Source: Streptomyces sp. CB02366 (GTDB lineage Bacteria; Actinomycetota; Actinomycetes; Streptomycetales; Streptomycetaceae). Taken from it: 64,000 nucleotides of DNA. The stretch spans positions 1 through 64,000 of the forward strand of contig NZ_LIVT01000002.1 of the NCBI RefSeq assembly GCF_001905905.1, read 5' to 3'. The notes under the pieces are model-generated. The model was not told the origin of the DNA. It did no database searches and saw only the letters and a program-made list of their open reading frames with translations. The translations under genes were made by a program, and so were the position numbers. Positions 35,368 to 42,788 of this stretch are shown piece by piece (positions within the stretch are counted from its first letter, which is position 1; each line of letters opens with the position of its first letter).

Positions 35368-35796
35368 TCAGGCGACCGAGAGCTCGACCTTGATGTTGCC
35401 GCGGGTGGCGTTCGAGTACGGGCAGACCTGGTGGGCCTTCTCGACGAGCGCCTGCGCGGTGGCGGCGTCGACGTTCGGGATGGAGGCGCTGATCGCGACC
35501 TCCAGGCCGAAGCCGCCGGCCTCCGTCTTGCCGATCGAGACCGAGGCGGTCACGGTCGAGCCGGAGACGTCGGCCTTCTCCTGGCGGGCGACGACGCCCA
35601 GCGCGCCCTGGAAGCAGGCGCTGTAGCCCGCCGCAAAAAGCTGCTCCGGGTTGGTGCCCGCGCCGCTGCCGCCCATGGCCTTCGGCGGGTTCACGACGAC
35701 GTCGAGCTGACCGTCGTCGGAGGAGACCCGGCCGTCGCGGCCGTTCTCGGCGGTGGCGACGGCGGTGTAGGAGACGTCGATCTTCTGGATGGTCAT
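35368..35796 (-). CDS. ohr: Organic hydroperoxide resistance protein Ohr
   Basis: A 142-residue thiol peroxidase of the Ohr/OsmC family that reduces organic hydroperoxides with lipoyl or other thiols. The two redox cysteines are Cys61 (GYSACF) and Cys125 (HQVCPYSNATRGN); both surrounding motifs are Ohr-type rather than OsmC-type. It functions as a cytosolic dimer. It is usually controlled by the MarR protein OhrR; no OhrR is directly adjacent, but a MarR regulator lies 1.2 kb away beside the oxidoreductase gene, so a link is possible but unproven. Confidence 0.95.
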   Translation of the reverse strand: MTIQKIDVSYTAVATAENGRDGRVSSDDGQLDVVVNPPKAMGGSGAGTNPEQLFAAGYSACFQGALGVVARQEKADVSGSTVTASVSIGKTEAGGFGLEVAISASIPNVDAATAQALVEKAHQVCPYSNATRGNIKVELSVA

Positions 35797-35893
35797 GGTG
35801 TGAGCATTCCTCCGGTTGGTGCGCCGCGACTCGCGCCCACGATCGCGACGGCCTGGCCCTGAGCCTAACGGGTGACCGCGGCCGGAGGCGGGG

Positions 35894-36913
35894 TCAGGCC
35901 AGGGAGACGATCATCTTGCCGGTGTTCTCGCCGCGCAGCAGGCCCATGAAGGCGTCGTAGCCGTTCTCGATGCCCTCGACCTTGGTCTCCTGGTACTTCA
36001 GCTCGCCCGAGGCCAGCCAGCCGGCGACGTCCTGGACGAACTGCGGCTGGAGGTCGGCGTGGTCGCCGACGAGCATGCCCTGCAGGCGCAGCCGCTTGCC
36101 GATGATCAGCGCCATGTTGCTCGGGCCGGGGGTCGGCTCGGTGGAGTTGTACTGGGCGATCATGCCGCAGATGGTGGCGCGGCCGTGCACGTTGAACGAG
36201 GAGATCGCGGCTTCGAGGTGGTCGCCGCCGACGTTGTCGAAGTAGACGTCGATGCCGTCGGGGGCGGCTTCCTTGAGCTGGTCGCGGACCGGCCCGTTCT
36301 TGTAGTTGAACGCGGCGTCGAAGCCGTACTCCTCGGTGAGGAGCTTGACCTTCTCGTCGGAGCCGGCGGAGCCGATGACCCGGGAGGCGCCCTTGATCTT
36401 CGCCATCTGGCCGACCTGGCTGCCCACGGCCCCGGCGGCGCCGGAGACGAAGACCGCGTCGCCCTCCTTGAAGGAGGCGACGTCGAACAGGCCCGCGTAG
36501 GCGGTGAGGCCGGTCATGCCGAGCACGCCGAGGTAGGCGGAGAGCGGGGCGAGGTCGGGGTCGACCTTGACCGCGTGCTTGGCGGGCACGTCGGCGATCT
36601 CGCGCCAGCCCAGGCCGTGCAGGACGTGGTCGCCCACGGCGAAGCCCTCGGCGTTCGACGCGATGACCTCGCCGACCGCGCCGCCGTCCATCGGGTGGTC
36701 GAGCTTGAAGGGCGGGGTGTACGACTTCACGTCGTTCATCCGGCCGCGCATGTAGGGGTCGACGGAGAAGAACTTGTTGCGGACGAGGATGCGGCCTTCG
36801 GCCGGAGCGGCCACCTCGGCCTCGCGCAGCGCGAAGTCATCGGCCTGGGGCCAGCCGTGGGGACGGGCGACGAGGTGCCATTCGCGGCTGGAGGTGGGGA
36901 GTGCTGCAGACAT
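35894..36913 (-). CDS. NADP-dependent oxidoreductase, zinc-free MDR family
   Basis: A 339-residue medium-chain reductase of the leukotriene-B4 dehydrogenase/curcumin reductase group. The N-terminal domain has REWHLVARPHGWP and FSVDPYMRGRM; the nucleotide fold has VSGAAGAVGSQVGQMAK (Gly-rich loop) and the later DVYFDNVGG. There are no zinc-binding cysteines. Such enzymes reduce the double bond of enals, enones and quinones and so detoxify electrophiles. It is divergent from a MarR gene across a 130-base gap with palindromic sites, so it is the probable target of that repressor. Confidence 0.93.
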   Translation of the reverse strand: MSAALPTSSREWHLVARPHGWPQADDFALREAEVAAPAEGRILVRNKFFSVDPYMRGRMNDVKSYTPPFKLDHPMDGGAVGEVIASNAEGFAVGDHVLHGLGWREIADVPAKHAVKVDPDLAPLSAYLGVLGMTGLTAYAGLFDVASFKEGDAVFVSGAAGAVGSQVGQMAKIKGASRVIGSAGSDEKVKLLTEEYGFDAAFNYKNGPVRDQLKEAAPDGIDVYFDNVGGDHLEAAISSFNVHGRATICGMIAQYNSTEPTPGPSNMALIIGKRLRLQGMLVGDHADLQPQFVQDVAGWLASGELKYQETKVEGIENGYDAFMGLLRGENTGKMIVSLA

Positions 36914-36975
36914 GGGCTCGGGTTCTCCTCGATGTCCTACGGGGGTGGGCCTCCGCGCTCGACGGCGCGAAAAGC

Positions 36976-37021
36976 TTCATGACATGAAACAACCATGCTC
37001 CTGAATATTTCATGATGTCAA
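36976..37021. promoter_or_regulatory. Two palindromic MarR-type operators
   Basis: Site 1, TTCATGACATGAA (36976-36988), is a perfect odd palindrome centred on 36982. Site 2, TTCATGATGTCAA (37009-37021), is a related imperfect copy, centre to centre 33 bases away, about three helix turns. They lie between the oxidoreductase and MarR starts in an AT-rich island. A TACGCT box at 37031-37036 ends 7 bases before the MarR ATG, suggesting a leaderless message with site 2 over its -35 region. Confidence 0.7.
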
Positions 37022-37043
37022 GCAAATCGGTACGCTGTCGTCC

Positions 37044-37478
37044 ATGGCCACTCGCACAGACCCCCTGACCCTCGAGGTCGTCGAACTCATCGGCTCCGTC
37101 GTGGCGCGCTATCACGAGGAGTACGACCGGGCCGCCGCCGAGCACTCCCTCACCGGCGCGCAGGCGCGGGTCCTCGGGCTGCTCTCCCTCGCTCCGCTGC
37201 CGATGCGGAAGATCGCGGTCAGGCTGAAGTGCGAGCCGTCGAACGTCACCGGGATCGTCGACCGGCTGGAGGCGCGCGGGCTGGTCGAGCGCCGGCCCGA
37301 TCCGGCCGACCGGCGGGTGAAGCTGGCCGCCGCGACGGACGAGGGCCGCCGTACGGCGCGGGAGCTGCGGGACGCGCTGGACTTCGCCCGGGAGCCGCTG
37401 GCCGGTCTCTCGGACGCGGAGCGCACGGTGCTGCGGGACCTGCTGCGCCGGATGCTGGGCGAGGAGCCCGCCGCCTGA
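37044..37478 (+). CDS. MarR-family transcriptional repressor
   Basis: A 144-residue winged-helix protein. The helix-turn-helix is at about 52-75 (PLPMRKIAVRLKCEPSNVTGIVDRLEARGLV, seen as RKIAVRLKCEPSNVTGIV) and the wing carries RRPDPADRRVKLAA. There is a single Cys in the recognition helix region, not at the OhrR sensing position. It probably binds the palindromes at 36976 and 37009 and represses both itself and the divergent oxidoreductase until an electrophile or aromatic ligand appears. The ATG has no Shine-Dalgarno, in line with a leaderless message. Confidence 0.92.
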   Translation: MATRTDPLTLEVVELIGSVVARYHEEYDRAAAEHSLTGAQARVLGLLSLAPLPMRKIAVRLKCEPSNVTGIVDRLEARGLVERRPDPADRRVKLAAATDEGRRTARELRDALDFAREPLAGLSDAERTVLRDLLRRMLGEEPAA

Positions 37479-37548
37479 GGGCTGCCCCGCAGTTCCCGGC
37501 GGCGGGGGGGCCGCTTGGGGGCGCACTCCACCCGCGCCGCTCCCCCGG

Positions 37549-37617
37549 CGCGTATCGCACCCGGGAGGCGCCGCGCCTCCTACGCGTATCGCACCCGGGA
37601 CGCGTCGCTCCTCCTAC
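37549..37617. repeat. 34-bp tandem duplication at a convergent gene end
   Basis: Copies 37549-37583 and 37583-37617 share cgcgtatcgcacccggga and ctcctac and differ by a few bases in the middle. The second copy ends just inside the last codons of the zinc-ribbon gene. Compare the similar duplication at 23222. Confidence 0.75.
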
Positions 37618-38471
37618 GTGCACCACCACAGGAAGCGGGTGCAGCTCGGGGACGGCGTCGGGGTGGGCGTCGGCTCGACCGGGGGCGGCGGGGGCGCGGG
37701 GGCGGACGTCGGCCGCTCCGGCCCGCCCGGCCCCGGCGGAGCGGTGGACGGGCCGGGGGTGGTGCCGGACGGGGCCGGCTCGTCGGGCGGAGTGGCGGTG
37801 GGCCCGTCCGGCGCCGGGACTTCGGGGCTCGACGTGTCCACCGGGCCCGAGGGACGCCCCTCGGGGCCCTCGGTGGGCGGGGCGTCCGGGCCGGGGCCCG
37901 TGGCCGTCCCGGCCCGGGAGGCGACCGGGCCGGGATCGCGGGGGGCCGCGGCGGTGGGCTCGGCGGGCGGGGCCCCGGTGGGGCCGCCCGGAGCCTCGCG
38001 TACGAAGTCGGCGGCGGTGTCGTCCCGCCCGGGGTCTCCGGCCAGCTCCGCCAGGGTCGGCGCGCCCGCCGCGAGCAGCAGTCCGAGGGCCCCGAGCAGA
38101 ACGGCCCGGCCGCGTCGGCGGCGCCCGTCGCGGCCCCTCCGCCGCCGCGCACCGGTACGGACGGCCCCGGCCCCGCCGTCGCGCGCCGCGTCCGCCTCGC
38201 CGCCGCGTGCCGCGCCTCGCCGGGTTGCGCGCCGGGGCGTGCCTGCGGTGGCGGACCGGCCACCCTCCCCCGGCCCCCGGCCGGAGCCGCCCCGGGCCGT
38301 GGACCGGCCTTCGCGCGCGTCGGAGGGGGAGGCCGCCCCGTGCCCCTCGCCCGGTACGGGACCGGCGGGTTCGGGCACGGCACAGGGGGACAGCGCCTGG
38401 GCCGGCGTTCCGCACCCGGCGCAGGCCAGGGCCCCGTTGAGGTGCCGTCGGCACGGGTGGCAGTAGTCCAT
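37614..38471 (-). CDS. Zinc-ribbon protein with membrane anchor and Pro-rich tail
   Basis: A 285-residue protein of unknown function. The N terminus holds paired CHPC and CAGC motifs (Cys4, Cys7, Cys17 and Cys20), a likely zinc ribbon in the cytosol. A long Arg/Gly/Ala-rich disordered region follows, then one membrane span at about 124-142 (AVLLGALGLLLAAGAPTLAEL) and an outer tail of Pro/Thr/Ser/Gly repeats ending in CTRFLWWCT, where two cysteines could form a disulphide. Similar SCO-type proteins exist in Streptomyces without assigned function. The third-position GC pattern supports this frame over the several overlapping open frames. Confidence 0.65.
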   Translation of the reverse strand: MDYCHPCRRHLNGALACAGCGTPAQALSPCAVPEPAGPVPGEGHGAASPSDAREGRSTARGGSGRGPGEGGRSATAGTPRRATRRGAARGGEADAARDGGAGAVRTGARRRRGRDGRRRRGRAVLLGALGLLLAAGAPTLAELAGDPGRDDTAADFVREAPGGPTGAPPAEPTAAAPRDPGPVASRAGTATGPGPDAPPTEGPEGRPSGPVDTSSPEVPAPDGPTATPPDEPAPSGTTPGPSTAPPGPGGPERPTSAPAPPPPPVEPTPTPTPSPSCTRFLWWCT

Positions 38472-38888
38472 GGCGCCCGCAGACTAGGCGGGCGCGGAGC
38501 AACCGGGGAAGCCGCCCGGGTGAGGATTGTGTGAGGAAGATCGAATTCCGGTGACGGCCGGTCCGATACGCCTGACACGCGGAAGGATGGGCCGCATGAC
38601 CGTTCCCGCCCCCTTCGGCCCCCTGGCGTCCCGGGCCGTCCGGCTCCGCCGGTCGGCCGGCCACCGGGGGTGGCCGGTCCGGCGTCCGGCCGGGAACGGG
38701 GGATGGAGTCCGGCCGGGGCCGGCCCCCTCAGCCGCTTCCGGAGTGGGCGGAAGGGGAGCTGATCGCCCGTCAGCTCCTCTCCTCTTACGGCGCAGCTCA
38801 ACGCGCGCGACGGCTCGGACGGCGCGACCATGCAAGGAGAGACCGGCTGCCCGCCGGTGCCACCGTCCGCGCGCTCGGGAGAACCGCC
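38472..38888. other. Gap upstream of mbl, no gene seen
   Basis: 417 bases between divergent genes. Open frames exist on the plus strand (for example 38527-38763) but lack a ribosome-binding site and any recognisable product. A GGGAGAA site at 38878 serves the mbl start. No clear promoter was assigned. Confidence 0.4.
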
Positions 38889-39926
38889 GTGACCGTCAGC
38901 CTTGAGCAGTTGCAGCGTTGCCATGTCGCCGTCGACCTCGGGGCCGCGAGGACCCGGGTGTACATCAAGGGGCTCGGGCTCGTCGTGGACGAACCGAGCG
39001 TCGCCGCCGTCAACACCCGTACCGGCTCCCTCATCGCCGTCGGCGCGCTCGCCGAGCAGATGACGGGCCGCACCCCCGACTACATCCGGGTGGCCCGCCC
39101 GGTCTCCGGCGGCACGGTCGTCGACATCGAGATGGCCCAGCGGATGCTGCGGCACCTCTTGGGCGACAAGCTCCGCCGCCAACTGCGTCGCAAGCCCCGG
39201 CTGCGCGCCGCCGCCTGCACCCCGCACGAGGCCGATCCGCTGGCCCAGCGGGCGACGGTGGAGACCCTGGTCGGCCTCGGGGCCCGCCGGGTCGAGCTGG
39301 TGGACACCCTGATCGCGGCGGCCGTGGGCTGCGGCCTGCCGGTCGAGCAGCCGACCGCCACCATGATCATGGTGTGCGGGGCCGCCACCACCCAGATCGC
39401 GGTGCTCTCGCTCGGCTCGATCGTGACCGCCGTACGCATCCCGGTGGGCGGCAACGCGATCGACGAGGCGATCATCCAGCACCTGCGCCAGCACCACCAG
39501 CTGCTGCTCCCGAGCCAGTCGGTGCGCCCGCTCCAGCTGGCCCTGCACGGCAACGGCCTCCAGCTCACCGGTCCCGCCCTCACCGAGATCCACGGCCGCG
39601 ACGTGGCGACGGGCCTGGCACGCTCGGCGCAGGTCGACACCGCCGCCGTACGGCAGGCCATCCACACCCCGCTCACGGCGGTGCTCGACGGGGTCGGCAA
39701 GGTGCTCCGCGAGTGCCCGCCGGACCTGGTGGCCGACCTGGCGGACCGCGGGATCATGATGGTGGGCGGCAGCGCGCTGCTGCCGGGTCTCGACCAGATG
39801 CTGCGCGACGCGACCGGGATGCCGGTGCACATCGCCGAGCGCCCGGACGCCTGCTCGGTGCTCGGGCTGGGGGCGATGCTGGAGGGCAAGATCCAGCCGA
39901 TGGTCCTCAACCCGCTGGCGGGGTGA
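38889..39926 (+). CDS. mbl: MreB-like actin homologue Mbl
   Basis: A 345-residue bacterial actin. The phosphate-1 region is VAVDLGAARTRVYIKG, the connector and phosphate-2 region IMVCGAATTQIAVLSLG, and the adenosine region MMVGGSALLPGLDQML. In Streptomyces the Mbl protein co-operates with MreB in spore-wall assembly. I chose the GTG at 38889 (VTVSLEQLQRCHVAVDLG) after GGGAGAA; the frame is open upstream but those codons do not look like MreB. The protein is shorter at the N terminus than MreB. The sensor-kinase-like gene follows 76 bases later. Confidence 0.9.
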   Translation: MTVSLEQLQRCHVAVDLGAARTRVYIKGLGLVVDEPSVAAVNTRTGSLIAVGALAEQMTGRTPDYIRVARPVSGGTVVDIEMAQRMLRHLLGDKLRRQLRRKPRLRAAACTPHEADPLAQRATVETLVGLGARRVELVDTLIAAAVGCGLPVEQPTATMIMVCGAATTQIAVLSLGSIVTAVRIPVGGNAIDEAIIQHLRQHHQLLLPSQSVRPLQLALHGNGLQLTGPALTEIHGRDVATGLARSAQVDTAAVRQAIHTPLTAVLDGVGKVLRECPPDLVADLADRGIMMVGGSALLPGLDQMLRDATGMPVHIAERPDACSVLGLGAMLEGKIQPMVLNPLAG

Positions 39927-40002
39927 GGCCGTCGGCGCGGGCCGGACGGCGGAGCCGACGACCGGAACGGCCCGTGCGACACGGACAGTGCGGACGGCAC
40001 GG

Positions 40003-41799
40003 ATGAAGGGGACCGCGGGGCCCGAGCGCGACGAGCCCGGTGGGGACGGGCCCGGTGGGAACGAGCCCGGTGGGGACAAGCCCGGCGCGGACGCCGTCGA
40101 GCGGCTGCCGATGCTGCTGGAGGCGGTCCTCGACGTCGGCAGCGACCTGGAGCTGGGCTCCACCCTCCAGCAGATCGTGGACACCGCCGCCGCGCTCACC
40201 GGGGCCCGCAGGGGGGCGCTCGGGGTGCTGGACCCCGACCGGGACCGGGTCGACGCCCTGTACACCGTCGGCATGACGGAGGCGGAACGGCAGCGCCTCG
40301 ACCTCTTCCCCGACGCCCCCGCACGCCCCCCGGGCCCGGCACCCGCCGTGCTCGGGACGCCCCGCCCGGACTCCGCGCCCGATCCCGCCCCGCACACCCC
40401 CTCGCCCGACGCCGCGCACCCCGCCCCGCCCTCCGGGCCGGCCCCCGCCCCGGACCGCCCCGCGCACCCCGCTCCAGACCGCTCCCCCGGCCTTCCGGCG
40501 GGACGGGACCTGCTGCGGGCCCCGATCCTCGTGCACACCGAGGTGTTCGGCCGGCTCCACCTCTCCGGGAAGCCGTCCGGCCCGTTCACCGACATCGACC
40601 TGGCCCTGCTGCGGGCCCTGGCCGCCCAGGCGGGCATCGCGATCGGCAACGCCCGGCTGTACGCGACGGCCCGGCAGCGCGAGCGGTGGATCACGGGGGC
40701 GGCGGCCGTCACCACCGCCCTGCTGACCGGCACCGACGCGGCCGACGCGTTGATGACGGTGGCCGAACGGGCCCGGGTGCTGGCGGACGCCTCGGCCGGG
40801 GTGATCCTCCAGCCCACCGAGGAGGGCGGCATGGAGATCGTCACCGCGTCCACCCGGGACGACCCGGCGGGCATCGTCGGCACGGTGATCGAGCCCGGTT
40901 CCGCCGTGCTGGTCCAGTTGCTCGGCGGCGAACCGGTCTTCATCGACGACTCGGCCACCGACCCCCGCATGACCACCGGCGTACGTTCCCGCTTCGGGCC
41001 GAGCATGATGCTGCCGTTGCAGAGCGGCGGACGGCTCATCGGCACCCTCGCTCTGCCCCGGCGGCGCGGCGAGCGTCCCTACGCGGATCTGGACCGGCTG
41101 CTGGCGACCCAGTTCGCCTCGCAGGCGGCCCTCGCCCTGGTCCTGGCGGACGCGCAGGCCGACCGGGAACAGCTCGCGGTGTACGAGGACCGCGACCGGA
41201 TCGCCCGTGACCTGCACGATCTGGTGGTCCAGCGGCTCTTCGCCACCGAGATGATGCTGGAGTCGACCCGTCGCAGGGCCGCCGCGGGGGTGAACGGCGC
41301 GGAGACCGGGGCGGGCGGCGCGGGTGCGGGGCCCGGGGCCGATGCGGGCACGGGAGCTGGCCCGGAAGCCGGGGCGGGGGATCTGCTGGGCAGGGCGGTG
41401 GACGAACTGGACTCCACGATCCAGGAGGTCCGCACCGCGATCTTCGCCCTCCAGCAGCCGCCCGCCGAGGCCCCCGCCACCTTCCGGGGCCGGGTGCTGC
41501 GGGAGACCGGGGGCGCGGCGGCACTCCTCGGCTTCCCGCCGTCGGTCCGGTTCGCCGGGGCGGTGGACGCGCTGGTGGACGAGGAGACGGGCCGGGAGCT
41601 GCTGGCCGCCCTGCGCGGGGCGCTGGCCGCCGCGCACCGCCGGGCCGGGGTAACGGCCATCGAGGTGGAGGTGGACGCCACGGTCCGGCTGCCGGACGGG
41701 CGGGCGGGGGTACGGCTGATGGTCGCGGACGACGGGCGCGGCGAGGACGGCCGACCGACGACGGTGACCTGGCAGTCCCCGCTCCGACCGGGGCGGTAG
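40003..41799 (+). CDS. DevS-like GAF sensor kinase, ATPase domain apparently incomplete
   Basis: A 598-residue protein: a disordered N terminus of GG(D/N)xPG repeats, GAF 1 split by a Pro/Ala insert (about residues 105-160), GAF 2 (about 235-375), then a HisKA_3 box with His405 in DRIARDLHDLVVQRLF. The expected ATPase domain is poor: the N box reads LRGALAAAHRRAG, lacking the conserved Asn, and the chain ends soon after the first G box (VADDGRGEDG) with no second Gly loop. A Gly/Ala linker also interrupts the region after the H box. It may sense a ligand (DevS GAF domains bind heme) but probably phosphorylates weakly or not at all. No response regulator is adjacent. Confidence 0.8.
   Translation: MKGTAGPERDEPGGDGPGGNEPGGDKPGADAVERLPMLLEAVLDVGSDLELGSTLQQIVDTAAALTGARRGALGVLDPDRDRVDALYTVGMTEAERQRLDLFPDAPARPPGPAPAVLGTPRPDSAPDPAPHTPSPDAAHPAPPSGPAPAPDRPAHPAPDRSPGLPAGRDLLRAPILVHTEVFGRLHLSGKPSGPFTDIDLALLRALAAQAGIAIGNARLYATARQRERWITGAAAVTTALLTGTDAADALMTVAERARVLADASAGVILQPTEEGGMEIVTASTRDDPAGIVGTVIEPGSAVLVQLLGGEPVFIDDSATDPRMTTGVRSRFGPSMMLPLQSGGRLIGTLALPRRRGERPYADLDRLLATQFASQAALALVLADAQADREQLAVYEDRDRIARDLHDLVVQRLFATEMMLESTRRRAAAGVNGAETGAGGAGAGPGADAGTGAGPEAGAGDLLGRAVDELDSTIQEVRTAIFALQQPPAEAPATFRGRVLRETGGAAALLGFPPSVRFAGAVDALVDEETGRELLAALRGALAAAHRRAGVTAIEVEVDATVRLPDGRAGVRLMVADDGRGEDGRPTTVTWQSPLRPGR
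40036..40080 (+). repeat. 15-bp tandem repeat inside the sensor-kinase N terminus
   Basis: Three units, 40036-40050, 40051-40065 and 40066-40080, follow cccggtggg(g/a)ac(g)(g/a)g with two or three changes, encoding repeated PGG(D/N)xPG-type residues. A fourth partial unit follows. Copy-number change would keep the frame. Confidence 0.7.
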
Positions 41800-41867
41800 G
41801 GCCCGGCGGCCGGCGCGCACCGAGGGGGGTCCGCGCACGCTCGGCCTCCGGCGCGGAGCGCGATCGG

Positions 41868-42002
41868 CGCTGCGGAACCGGGGGCGCTCGGGAACCGGGG
41901 GCGCTCCAGAACCGGGGGCGTTAGGGAGCCCGGGGCCGATGGCGCTCAGATCCGCGTCGGTGACGTTCAGACCCCGGGACGGTGACGTTCAGGCCCCGGC
42001 CC
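41868..42002. repeat. 17-bp and 22-bp tandem repeats between convergent genes
   Basis: Three 17-bp units at 41868, 41885 and 41902 follow cgct(c/g)nngaaccggggg, and a fourth degenerate unit starts at 41919. Two 22-bp units at 41959-41980 and 41981-42002 share ggtgacgttcag and cccgg. The tract fills most of the gap between the sensor-kinase end and the Lrp/AsnC gene end. Confidence 0.8.
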
Positions 42003-42010
42003 GCGGGCGC

Positions 42011-42442
42011 TCAGTGCTTCGGGGCCGCGCGCAGGGCGATCCGGGTGGTGGAGTGGGCGACGCCCGCCTCCCGTTTCAACCGGCGCAGCAGGGTGTCCAG
42101 CGCCCCCGGGTCGGCGGCGGTGGCCCGCAGGAGGTAGTCGTGGCCGCCCGTCAGGTGCACCACCTCGGTGATGCCGGGCAGCACCAGCACCGACCGCTCG
42201 AACTCCTCGTTCGTCGTGTCGAGGCGCAGCGTCACATCGATGAAGGCGACCAGGCCCGAACGGGTGTCGGCGGCCGGGTCGACGATCACGGTGAAGCCGC
42301 GGATGACGCCGTCGCGGCGCATCCGGCGGACCCGGTCGCCCGCCGCGTTGGCGCTGAGCCCCACGCGTACGCCCAGATCCCGGTACGAGATACGGGCGTC
42401 CTCCTGGAGGATGCCGAGGATTTCCCTGTCCAGCCGATCCAT
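42011..42442 (-). CDS. Lrp/AsnC-family transcriptional regulator
   Basis: A 143-residue regulator: an N-terminal helix-turn-helix (LDREILGILQEDARISYRDLG, with the recognition helix LSANAAGDRVRRM), then a RAM/SAM ligand-binding domain (GFTVIVDPAADTRSGLVAFIDV, VHLTGGHDYLLRA). Members sense amino acids and form octamers. I chose the ATG at 42442 (MDRLDREIL) because this matches the family N terminus; an ORF to 42550 adds a Pro/Arg-rich segment. It is divergent from matB across 346 bases. Confidence 0.92.
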   Translation of the reverse strand: MDRLDREILGILQEDARISYRDLGVRVGLSANAAGDRVRRMRRDGVIRGFTVIVDPAADTRSGLVAFIDVTLRLDTTNEEFERSVLVLPGITEVVHLTGGHDYLLRATAADPGALDTLLRRLKREAGVAHSTTRIALRAAPKH

Positions 42443-42788
42443 AGGTCGATTGTCCCAGCTTATGGCGATATCGGCCGGAGGGGGCGTCCGGCCGCCCGGT
42501 CGGCGCAGCCCGGCGGGCCGCCGACCGCCCCGCCGAGCTTCCGATGCCACCAGGGCCGGAGCGGGCTGGGCGGACCGGGTCCAGGGGGACCGGGTCCAGG
42601 GGGACCGGGTCCAGGGGGACCGGGGCCTGGAGCGGGGCGGACCGGGCGGGGGCCCAGGCCGGGTCGCGTCTGGTTCCTCCGGTTACGGGCTGGACGGATC
42701 GGGCCGGGTGCCGACCGGCTGCGTGACGCTCCCCTCATGGGCGCCGGAGCCCGCACGGGAACCGGTGCGACGCCCTAGGCTTCCCGGC
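42443..42788. other. Divergent gap between the AsnC-type gene and matB
   Basis: 346 bases. It contains the 15-bp minisatellite at 42574-42618, and the short AT-richer stretch 42445-42475 (attgtcccagcttatggcg), which is the probable promoter/operator of the Lrp/AsnC gene. No other gene is seen. Confidence 0.45.
42574..42618. repeat. 15-bp minisatellite, three perfect copies
   Basis: The unit accgggtccaggggg is repeated exactly at 42574-42588, 42589-42603 and 42604-42618, followed by a partial copy (accgggg). It lies in the promoter gap upstream of matB. Perfect identity of the units indicates recent expansion. Confidence 0.85.

Noticed and set aside
37246..38835. A 529-codon minus-strand frame overlapping the zinc-ribbon gene
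   Set aside because: The 37614-38471 frame has the CxxC pairs, a membrane span and a natural start; the longer frame is Arg/Pro-rich without landmarks and runs over the MarR gene.
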